This document shows, piece by piece, positions 34,508-41,895 of a stretch of DNA of 64,000 nucleotides (the stretch's first letter is position 1; every line of letters starts with the position of its first letter). Source of the DNA: a virus; IMG/VR virus record IMGVR_UViG_3300009159_008491, positions 29,820 to 93,819 of that record, one strand, 5' to 3'. Position numbers and translations under genes: made by a program. The notes under the pieces were generated by a model, which was not told the DNA's origin, ran no database searches, and saw only the letters and a list, made by a program, of their open reading frames with translations.

Positions 34508-35365
34508 TTAAAGTTCAATTTCTGATTTGAAATGTCTTTCCAAATAATGTCTTAATTTTTTTAAAGCTTTAATCTTTATCTGTCTTACACGTTCTCCGGA
34601 TAATTCTAATCTATATCCAACTTCACTGTAAGTCATTTCCCTGTTTTCTTTGTTTAAACCAAAAGAATACAATAAAACTTCTTTTTCCATGTGTCCTAAA
34701 CAAGAAAATGCTAATTTGAGTTGTATTTTTCTTGAATCATCAGAAATAAATTTTTCAATACCTGCATTTTTATCCTCAATAACATCTAAAAGAGTAGTTT
34801 CATTATCATTACTTATTTTAGAATCTAATGAAGTTGCACTGTTTCCGCTAACAAGAATGTTATATGTTTCATGGTCTATATTAAGTTCTTTACAAACTTC
34901 ATCAATAGAAAAATTACCATTATTTTCTTGGCTCTTTTTAGCTACTAAATGTTTTAATTCATGTTGTTGTTGAATTTTGTTCTGCGGCATTCTAACGGTT
35001 TTTGCATTTTTGCTCAACGCCTCTAAAATACATTGTCTAATCCAGCTTACTGCATAAGAAATAAATTTAAAACCTCTTGTTTCATCAAATCTTTGTGCTG
35101 CTTTAATTAAACCCATATTTCCTTCTGCAATTAATTCTTCTAATGGAAGGCCTCTGTTTTGATATTGTTTAGCAACAGAAATTACAAACCTTAAATTTGA
35201 TGTAACTAGCTCATTTTCAGCAATTTTATCGCCTTTTTTAATTCTTTGTGCTAGTTCAATTTCTTTAGCAGGATCAATCATTGGAATTGATTGAATTTCA
35301 TTGAAATACTTTTCAGAAATAAATGACCTTTCTGTAATTGTAGCAGTAATTTTTAGTTGTCTCAT
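34508..35365 (-). CDS. Second, diverged RpoD-like sigma factor
   Basis: A 285-residue paralogue of the previous gene, starting MRQLKITATITERS. Regions 2 and 4 are full length (RGFKFISYAVSWIRQCI; MTYSEVGYRLELSGERVRQIK). Two promoter-reading positions differ from the primary form. The first Trp of the W-dyad (YAVWW) is Ser (YAVSW). The Arg in LTRERVRQ of region 4.2, counterpart of the -35-contacting Arg584 of E. coli sigma-70, is Gly (LSGERVRQ). These changes suggest a changed promoter preference or reduced melting. It lies upstream of the first sigma gene in transcription order. Confidence 0.93.
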   Translation of the reverse strand: MRQLKITATITERSFISEKYFNEIQSIPMIDPAKEIELAQRIKKGDKIAENELVTSNLRFVISVAKQYQNRGLPLEELIAEGNMGLIKAAQRFDETRGFKFISYAVSWIRQCILEALSKNAKTVRMPQNKIQQQHELKHLVAKKSQENNGNFSIDEVCKELNIDHETYNILVSGNSATSLDSKISNDNETTLLDVIEDKNAGIEKFISDDSRKIQLKLAFSCLGHMEKEVLLYSFGLNKENREMTYSEVGYRLELSGERVRQIKIKALKKLRHYLERHFKSEIEL

Positions 35366-35442
35366 TTTAATCTATCTTATCAGGTTAATTAAAACGAAAT
35401 TATAAAAAAAAAGTTACATCCAATTATTTTTTATAATTATTT

Positions 35443-36270
35443 TTATTTTTTAGATTTAATTTCGTCCAAACGATCTCTAATTTTTGCACAAAATTCATAT
35501 TGTTCTTTTTCCTCAGCACTTAATTTAAGTGCCTCTAAAAACTCTATGTTATTGATATTCTGTATGTTTTTTTCAGAAAGTCCATCATAAAAAGTGAAAC
35601 CAGAGCTTTTAAAGTAACTATAATCAGTATTAAAATTATCAATTATTAGAAAAGGTGGGGGGGTAATGTTTTCCAAAATGTTATTGATGTATTTATCTTG
35701 TTCTTCAGTATTTAATTTAGAAAATTTTTCAAATTCTTCTTTTTCTTTTTTTAACTGATCTTGGGTCTTTTTATGAAATTCAGTACACAGATCATCAATT
35801 TCTTTTGGTAAATTTTTATAATCAAGTTTAATTAAAATAAGATTATTTCTGTTTTTAAAATCTAAATCTCTAATATGATTTACGCTTTTTTTGTTTGTAC
35901 CAACTAGATAACATCCAACTACTTCATTTAATAAGCCTAATTTTTTAAAACAAGAAGGTTCATTAACTTTTTTTTCTTGAATGTATTTTTCAATTTTTTC
36001 CTTTTCTTCAATTAATTTATCTAAATCAATTGAATTATTTTTTTTTGAATTTTTATCAAAAATATTTTTAAAATTAAATTTTTTTTTAAAAATGTTTTCG
36101 TATTCTATAACAAAAAAATAATTTAACTTAGAAGCATCTTTTGTTCTCTTAATTGAATTGTGCTTATCAATATTTGTATCTTCTTTAAATTTATCAAAAA
36201 TCGATAATACTTTTTTATATTGTGGTAATTGCATTACTCTTTTAAAAGTAATTTTTTTAATCAACTTCAT
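35443..36270 (-). CDS. Hypothetical protein with C-terminal UVR motif
   Basis: A 275-residue charged protein, mostly helical (LEEKEKIEKYIQ...; KKTQDQLKKEKEEFEKF). The C-terminal 30 residues (ALKLSAEEKEQYEFCAKIRD) form a UVR-type helical hairpin (…EEYE.AAKIRD.I) as in UvrB, UvrC, McsA or ClpC, a protein-interaction module. A run of seven G (C on the coding strand) near 35656 encodes a Pro triplet (TPPPF). It may recruit a host repair or protease component. The rest is unrecognised. Confidence 0.6.
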   Translation of the reverse strand: MKLIKKITFKRVMQLPQYKKVLSIFDKFKEDTNIDKHNSIKRTKDASKLNYFFVIEYENIFKKKFNFKNIFDKNSKKNNSIDLDKLIEEKEKIEKYIQEKKVNEPSCFKKLGLLNEVVGCYLVGTNKKSVNHIRDLDFKNRNNLILIKLDYKNLPKEIDDLCTEFHKKTQDQLKKEKEEFEKFSKLNTEEQDKYINNILENITPPPFLIIDNFNTDYSYFKSSGFTFYDGLSEKNIQNINNIEFLEALKLSAEEKEQYEFCAKIRDRLDEIKSKK

Positions 36271-36288
36271 AAAATAAAAAAATTTAAA

Positions 36289-36582
36289 TTAACTATTCCA
36301 TTCTAACTGACCGAAAAATTCTCTTATAGTATTAAAAGCTTCTTCATTGTCAATATTCAAAAATGCACTTTGTACTTGGCCAGTTTTTGGATTTATACCA
36401 CTGAAAGTAAAAGACAAATATCTCATTGAAACATTTTTCTCTCTGAATTGAACTAAATCAATTTCAAGTTGACCATCATTCTGATTTCCTATACATAAGT
36501 AAGTTGATGGAGAATTATCATAATTATTAGAGTTTTCATTATTTAAATCATCACTCATAAATTTAGTATCTTTATCTATCAT
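36289..36582 (-). CDS. Hypothetical protein, 97 aa
   Basis: A small acidic protein with an Asn-rich N-terminus and a beta-rich body (YLCIGNQNDGQLEIDLVQF; MRYLSFTFSGINPKTGQ), ending in a helix (FNTIREFFGQLEW). A second Met at residue 9 is an alternative start. It sits between the Hc1-like gene and the UVR gene. No known family seen. Confidence 0.55.
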   Translation of the reverse strand: MIDKDTKFMSDDLNNENSNNYDNSPSTYLCIGNQNDGQLEIDLVQFREKNVSMRYLSFTFSGINPKTGQVQSAFLNIDNEEAFNTIREFFGQLEWNS

Positions 36583-36623
36583 TTTTTTATTTTAAATTTA
36601 GTAAAATAAAAAAAGAAAGTAAA

Positions 36624-36848
36624 TCAATATTCTGAATCAAAATCTTGGCCTTGATGCATAATTCCTATGCTAATTTTATGAGCCAGTTCTTTTATCTTAA
36701 TTAATTTTTTCCTTGATCTTCTACCTGCTTTTCTATTTCTTGTTGGTCCAATAAATTTATAAATATCTTGTTCGGCTTGTTGAATCAAAAATTTTAATTT
36801 CTGAAAGTTTTCATCAATATGATGATCGTCATTGAAATCAGGTATCAT
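36624..36848 (-). CDS. Hc1/histone-H1-like DNA-binding protein
   Basis: A 74-residue protein. The core KLKFLIQQAEQDIYKF...RNRKAGRRSRKKLIKIKELAHKI has the spacing and basic residues of Hc1-like histone-H1 homologues common in Bacteroidota (…DxxKF…NkxAGtRaRKxLxxIKxLAxxI). The Arg/Lys cluster would bind DNA. It is directly upstream of the minus-strand UVR/hypothetical genes and downstream of the portal. It could compact phage DNA or displace host nucleoid proteins. Motif-level recognition only. Confidence 0.55.
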   Translation of the reverse strand: MIPDFNDDHHIDENFQKLKFLIQQAEQDIYKFIGPTRNRKAGRRSRKKLIKIKELAHKISIGIMHQGQDFDSEY

Positions 36849-36857
36849 AATAATTTT

Positions 36858-38708
36858 TTATTCAGAAGCATTATCGTTAGATTGATCTTTTATTTTATCT
36901 AAATAAGAATCAATACTCTTCATCATTTTTCTAGTTTGAATATCAAACTTTCTATTCTCAACAATTAATTTATTCTCAGCTAATGGAGCTGCTTCTGCGC
37001 CTGCTTCTACTCCACCTGCCTCTGCTCCACCTGCTTCAGTTCCACCTAATTCAGTTCCACCTAATTCTGGACCAGCAGTTTCACCACCTCCACCTAAGCC
37101 ACCTAATACACTAGAACCTCCAAATCCACCTCCTCCACTTTCTTCTCCTCCACCTGCTTCAGATCCAGATTCTCCTCCGCCTGTACTTTCACCAGCATCA
37201 AAATCAGATTTTCTAAATTTCTCATCCAATTCTTTAAATATACCTGTATCCATATATTCATCATTTGCTCTTTCAATTTCAGAAAACATTTTCTTTTCAA
37301 CTTTCTTTTGTCTAAGAATTTGTTTAATTTCTGATTTAGAAAAACCAAGAATATATTCCATTGCCCAAGAATAAGAAACAGGTGCAGTTGCATCTGCAGA
37401 AAATAATTCTTTGAAAACTTCCATTCTTGCTTTCCAAGTTTCTAATTTTAATAATTCTAACTGAGTAGATGGATTTGTTAATGTTAAAGTGAAATTATCT
37501 AAGTCATCTTCAAATCCTAAGAAATATAAATGAACGTTTGCTATCCTTCTTAATTCAAGAATTATTTGTTCTTGAATTCTATTAATAGTTCTTGCAAATC
37601 TTAAATCAACCTGAGAAAGTGTTGAACCTCCCGGCATTGATTCAGAATAGTTTAAATAAGTCTTAGGAACTTTTATTGCTGCAAATAATTTATTTTGTAA
37701 GTATTCTATATCTGCTATAGCATCTAAGTTGCTTGCTCCGGGTAAAGTTTCAATTTTTGAACTCTTATCTCCTCTTATTGGCAAGAAATAATCTTCTTCA
37801 TAAGTGATAGGATTATATTTTAAATTTACTTGACCACTATTCGGATCAACTACAGGAGATTTCTTTACATTCTTTTTAACCTGTTCAATTAATTGAAAAA
37901 CATCATTTGGATCAGTATTACCAACTTCAATATAAAAAATTCTTCTTTCTGGAGCTCTTGATAAACGGTAAACTAACATAGCATCTTCTGCTAATTGTAA
38001 TTGTTTCCAAAGTTTTCTTGCTGGATCTAATAAACTTCTACCATATGGCAATCTCGATGCATCAAATAACAAGCAAAAGTGTGCAACTTGCCATTCTTCA
38101 AAAAACATATTATTAATATCCCATTTATATCTTGTTGATTTTGGATTACCATCATAACCAACTTCTTTGTGAAGTTCTCCTACTGGTAAAATCATACAAT
38201 CATAAATACCTTCATCTTGATCAATTTCTAATTTCAAGAAACAGTCACCGTATTTACACAATTCTCTTGTCCAAAAACCTAAGTTAAATTCCGCATTTAA
38301 AGTGTTGTAAAACAACTCTTGAAGTATTTTTTTAATTCTTAAATTATCAGAATATATCGTAATTACATGACCTCTTTCATTTCTAGTACAAACTTCATCT
38401 GAAATAATATCTAAAGCTGCAGCAATTTCCGGAGATAAATCCATTGAACGGAAATCGTTATAAGCTGTAATTCTATCAGAATCGTAAAATAATGTTCTAG
38501 AATATAAATCTTGAGCAATTTTTACAGATTGTATATCAAGATATTGTTGTTGTTTCTGCTGAATAAAATTAATATCAGAAGATTGAGTGGGTGGCGTACC
38601 CATTAAAACATCTTTAGATTGCTCAGCGGATTTTGCAGGATCTTTACGGCCTCGTAAAGCTCTCATTACGCCATAAAATACACTTTTTGGTTGAAATTCG
38701 TTTGCCAT
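36858..38708 (-). CDS. Portal protein, T4 gp20-like
   Basis: A 616-residue protein. It has a gp20-type wing and stem: DRITAYNDFRSMDLSPEIAAAL, the block YRLSRAPERRIFYIEVGN (highly diagnostic), PITYEEDYFLPIRGDKSS, and MPGGSTLSQVDLRFARTINR. It forms the dodecameric ring at the capsid vertex through which DNA is packaged. It is longer than T4 gp20 (524) because of a Gly/Glu-rich C-terminal extension (about 500-580) with GGTE/GGAE repeats. An AGGAG sequence 12 bases upstream of the ATG is a rare SD-like signal in this genome. Confidence 0.95.
   Translation of the reverse strand: MANEFQPKSVFYGVMRALRGRKDPAKSAEQSKDVLMGTPPTQSSDINFIQQKQQQYLDIQSVKIAQDLYSRTLFYDSDRITAYNDFRSMDLSPEIAAALDIISDEVCTRNERGHVITIYSDNLRIKKILQELFYNTLNAEFNLGFWTRELCKYGDCFLKLEIDQDEGIYDCMILPVGELHKEVGYDGNPKSTRYKWDINNMFFEEWQVAHFCLLFDASRLPYGRSLLDPARKLWKQLQLAEDAMLVYRLSRAPERRIFYIEVGNTDPNDVFQLIEQVKKNVKKSPVVDPNSGQVNLKYNPITYEEDYFLPIRGDKSSKIETLPGASNLDAIADIEYLQNKLFAAIKVPKTYLNYSESMPGGSTLSQVDLRFARTINRIQEQIILELRRIANVHLYFLGFEDDLDNFTLTLTNPSTQLELLKLETWKARMEVFKELFSADATAPVSYSWAMEYILGFSKSEIKQILRQKKVEKKMFSEIERANDEYMDTGIFKELDEKFRKSDFDAGESTGGGESGSEAGGGEESGGGGFGGSSVLGGLGGGGETAGPELGGTELGGTEAGGAEAGGVEAGAEAAPLAENKLIVENRKFDIQTRKMMKSIDSYLDKIKDQSNDNASE
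36985..37195 (-). repeat. Gly/Glu repeat region in the portal C-terminus
   Basis: Imperfect in-frame repeats encode GGxE units (GGGESGSEAGGGEE; LGGTELGGTEAGGAEAGG). On the DNA they appear as repeated cca-cct-gct-tc motifs. The region is probably flexible and may vary between isolates. Confidence 0.8.
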
Positions 38709-38767
38709 ATTAGTAAATATCTCCTAAATTAATTAATTTGACTGATAAAACATATAATAATTATTGT

Positions 38768-41509
38768 TTAGCTAGAGATTAGCCAACTAATATCATTATC
38801 ATCGTCTGCTTTTGTATTTCTACTAGTTAAAATAACCCCTTCTGTAGATTTTGCATCTAAGTTTATTTTTTCTCCTATGCCAGTTTTCTGATTAGAAATA
38901 GACCCAATCATTGCTTTGTATAAATCTCTACTTGCAAAATTTTTGAAATATTCTGTATCTCTAACAAAAAGTAAAACCCCTAAAGCAAAAATCAAATCAT
39001 CATTAAATCCATCAGAGTGTTCTGGTTTATTTCCGTTATAAATAAAAGTATCAAATTCTTCTAATAACCTTACTGAGTTAATTTTTATTTTACCCTCTCT
39101 CATATAAGAATTTAAACTGCTTATAATTAAAGGTCTTGTTACTTGAGTAGTTTGAATACCCGGAATATCATCGTTTTCTTTTATCCTAACTTTAGCTGAT
39201 GGGTTTATAATATCTTTAATTGATTTTGAATGATAAATTCTATCTTCAGGATATTTTAAAGCGTTTTTAATATTTAAAGTTGTTGCTAAACCAAAACTGT
39301 TACACTCAATTACTAAATAAGCATTATTGTAATCTCTACCAACTCTATCTATTAAACTACCAAAAACATCTGGTGGAATTTTACCTTGATATTCTGCTAC
39401 CTGTTCACAAGTATCAGCATCAAAAACTTCTAAGGTTGAAAAGTCTTTTGAGTCGCCTCTAGCGACATCCCCACCTATGATATAATTCTTTCCATGCTCT
39501 GGTTTTTTCCAAACCCAGAAATTTGTTTTTGTGTTTATAAATCTTTCTTCCGTTCTTGTATAATCATAGAAAAATTCAGGCTTTTCATTAATAATAGATC
39601 TTTTATATTTTTCTATAATTCCACTTTCTATAACTAATTGTCTTGAACCTTCAAAAGATAAATCTAACTCTTGAGCAATTTTTACTCTATCATATTGTAA
39701 ACGTTCACATTCTTTTTCGTACCATGGACTGGTAAAATATTTTTGACCATAATCATTAATTTTTTCCTCCATCTCTTTACAATATACAGGATGTTGAGTC
39801 CAATGTATTTCGAAAGGAGAAAAATCATTCTCACCTTTTTTGGTTCCAACCCAAGTTCTATGGTATAGGTTACCCGTTCCTTGGGGTGTGCTAATCATGA
39901 TACATTTACCCTGTGTTGCAGATAATGCAAGACCAGCTGCCATCCAAATATCTTCTGCATTCTCAATGAAAGCGGTCTCATCCAATATTAACATTGTTAA
40001 TGATTCTCCACGACCTGCGTTTTTAGAACTTGCTACTGCTTTGACCCATGATATTTTACCTTCTGGATTTTTAATGGAAAAGAATTTTTCATTATCCTTT
40101 TCTGCTTGAGTATCCGGATCAAATAAAAATTTTGGTAAAAATTGAAAATATTGTTTTACTGTTCCTAAAAATCGTACAGCACCAGCACCATCGTTGGCCA
40201 CGATTAATATTCTCTGATCCATTTTAAAAAGTAACATCCAAACAACAAATCCTGCTGTAATTACAGAAAGTCCAGTATTATGAACTAAAAGACCATCAAT
40301 AAAGTAGTTTTCATTTTTAGTTACGGAAATATCATAACAATTAATTTTTCCTACTCTTTCTATTTTTCTAACTTTTGATTGATCTTTTACATCATGTTTT
40401 CTTGAATTTGCAATTAAAATATGTTCTGAATTTATTTTTTTATAAATTCCTATGTCATTAATAAATTTTATTATACTTTTTGAGTGAGTTATTCTCAATT
40501 TGAAAAAACGATTTTTTTGAAGTTTCATATTTTTAACTTCATAAATATTGCATTTAATATCAAATTTTTTTAATAAAAATTTTACTTGTTCTAAAAATTT
40601 CTTACTTGGGGAAGCTATTCCTATTTCTAATCTTTTATTTGTTTTTTTCTTTAAAATACTTATCCACCCATCTCCTGCAAACATTCTATTTAATAAAATT
40701 GATAATGAATCTTTATTCCAATAAAAAACTTCTTCAGGTAATATTTTATTCTCTGTTTTTTTTCCAGCTATTTTTTTATTTTCACACCATTCCATGATTG
40801 GGCTTTTGGTGTTAACCCCATGTTTTTGATGGGGTAAATAATCGAACCCTTTTAGTTTTGGTGTTTTTCTTAAACTTAATTCTGGAAAAATATAATTTAC
40901 TGATTCTTCAAATTCATTTAGATAATCAATATTGTTGTTCGTAAATTTTACTTGTTTGATTGTACTTCCATCCGTTATGAGATAAGCTAACAATTTTATT
41001 TCATTTATATCAGCTTCAATTTCCCCAAATTGAAATTTTTGATCTAAAATTTCATCGTCAATTTCTAAATCTTTTGCTGATACCCATTTATTTTTATTTT
41101 TTATGAAGAAAGGGTGATTTTCACCAATAACAATATTTCTTGAATCTTTTAATTTTATTTTGACACAATCTATTTCTCCACAATCCCAGTGATCATAAAC
41201 TGTATCTAATTCGTATTTATTTTTTTCAAAATTATAGGAATAAATTATATCTCCTTTATTAATTTCTTTTATCAATTTAGGTCCATCTGGTGTACTTATA
41301 AAAGTATCTTCTGGTAAACATTGTCTTGATTTTAGAATAATATTATTCTGATATTTTACAAAGTTTCTAATTGCATTTTCTTGATACTCAAAACAAGATA
41401 ATTTATCTACTCTGCTTTTTCTAATATCATAAACATATCCATAGTTATTTAAAAAATAAATTGGATCTTTTGCACACTTAATATATTCTTGTATTTCTTG
41501 GGGTGTCAT
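38768..41509 (-). CDS. Terminase large subunit (gp17-like) precursor containing an intein
   Basis: A 913-residue precursor. Residues 1-63 and 412-913 form a gp17-type terminase of about 565 aa after splicing. The deviant Walker A reads K60-S-R-Q, then intein, then T-G-L-S. MLILDETAF is Walker B with the catalytic Glu, and CIMISTPQGTGN is motif III. The nuclease domain follows: IIGGDVARGD, LVIECNSFG and DGFNDDLIFAL supply acidic metal ligands. It packages DNA into the prohead through the portal. Splicing is required because the intein cuts the nucleotide-binding loop. Confidence 0.95.
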   Translation of the reverse strand: MTPQEIQEYIKCAKDPIYFLNNYGYVYDIRKSRVDKLSCFEYQENAIRNFVKYQNNIILKSRQCLPEDTFISTPDGPKLIKEINKGDIIYSYNFEKNKYELDTVYDHWDCGEIDCVKIKLKDSRNIVIGENHPFFIKNKNKWVSAKDLEIDDEILDQKFQFGEIEADINEIKLLAYLITDGSTIKQVKFTNNNIDYLNEFEESVNYIFPELSLRKTPKLKGFDYLPHQKHGVNTKSPIMEWCENKKIAGKKTENKILPEEVFYWNKDSLSILLNRMFAGDGWISILKKKTNKRLEIGIASPSKKFLEQVKFLLKKFDIKCNIYEVKNMKLQKNRFFKLRITHSKSIIKFINDIGIYKKINSEHILIANSRKHDVKDQSKVRKIERVGKINCYDISVTKNENYFIDGLLVHNTGLSVITAGFVVWMLLFKMDQRILIVANDGAGAVRFLGTVKQYFQFLPKFLFDPDTQAEKDNEKFFSIKNPEGKISWVKAVASSKNAGRGESLTMLILDETAFIENAEDIWMAAGLALSATQGKCIMISTPQGTGNLYHRTWVGTKKGENDFSPFEIHWTQHPVYCKEMEEKINDYGQKYFTSPWYEKECERLQYDRVKIAQELDLSFEGSRQLVIESGIIEKYKRSIINEKPEFFYDYTRTEERFINTKTNFWVWKKPEHGKNYIIGGDVARGDSKDFSTLEVFDADTCEQVAEYQGKIPPDVFGSLIDRVGRDYNNAYLVIECNSFGLATTLNIKNALKYPEDRIYHSKSIKDIINPSAKVRIKENDDIPGIQTTQVTRPLIISSLNSYMREGKIKINSVRLLEEFDTFIYNGNKPEHSDGFNDDLIFALGVLLFVRDTEYFKNFASRDLYKAMIGSISNQKTGIGEKINLDAKSTEGVILTSRNTKADDDNDISWLISS
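40277..41320 (-). other. Intein with LAGLIDADG-type homing endonuclease, inside terminase
   Basis: The insert is 348 residues, from Cys64 (CLPEDTFISTPDG, block A) to Asn411. Block B is GENHPFF. DOD endonuclease motifs are LLAYLITDGS (173-182) and LLNRMFAGDGW (272-282). The C-terminal blocks read INCYDISVTKNENYFIDG and end LLVHN, with the extein +1 residue Thr412. Both splice junctions are intact (N-terminal Cys, penultimate His, terminal Asn). The endonuclease acidic residues are present, so homing may still be possible. Confidence 0.93.
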
Positions 41510-41563
41510 TAAAGATAAATATACTTATTATTAAAAATAAGAATATACTAATAATTTTGAATA

Positions 41564-41872
41564 TTAGAGCCCTACATAGATTACAGGTTGAGTAGCATCA
41601 GTAATAACACTATAAACTTCTGAAACATAAGAAACATTTGTTGTTTCATTTTTTAAATAAAACTGATGAAACCCTATTGTATTTGATGACCAACTTACTT
41701 CATAAGTTCCTGTTGGCCCATTACTCAAATTAATATTTGGAGTAACGGTGTTTGTTTTTTGGCCGTCTATAAAAAAAGCTAAATCAAATGTAACTCCTGT
41801 TACAGGATTATTGTTCACATCAAAAGATTGAACTATTTCATATACTGTTTGTCCTAATGATACGTTTGGCAT
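41564..41872 (-). CDS. Small beta-sandwich virion-type protein, 102 aa
   Basis: A protein with a repeating strand pattern and polar turns (LGQTVYEIVQSFDVNNNPV; GPTGTYEVSWSSNTIGFHQF), like Ig-like or BppU-type tail accessory domains. It lies between the 1401-residue fibre and terminase. The box AATATTTATT is only four bases before the ATG, so it is not a usable promoter for this start. Likely a small tail or fibre accessory protein, by composition only. Confidence 0.6.
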   Translation of the reverse strand: MPNVSLGQTVYEIVQSFDVNNNPVTGVTFDLAFFIDGQKTNTVTPNINLSNGPTGTYEVSWSSNTIGFHQFYLKNETTNVSYVSEVYSVITDATQPVIYVGL

Positions 41873-41895
41873 TTTTAATAAATATTACTTTAATT

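Noticed and set aside
33550-35365. Host chromosome contamination or a prophage boundary because of RpoD-like genes and TopA
   Set aside because: Both flanks are phage genes (portal and terminase on one side, phage hypotheticals on the other), with no integrase or att-like repeat and no change in composition apparent.
35656-35663. Run of G as a frameshift error in the UVR-motif gene
   Set aside because: The frame stays open on both sides and the run encodes Pro residues in a sensible context, so no frameshift is needed, though the homopolymer length deserves a read check.
41877-41886. AATATTTATT box before the 102-residue gene
   Set aside because: Only four bases from the start codon, so it cannot be that gene's promoter in the usual arrangement.
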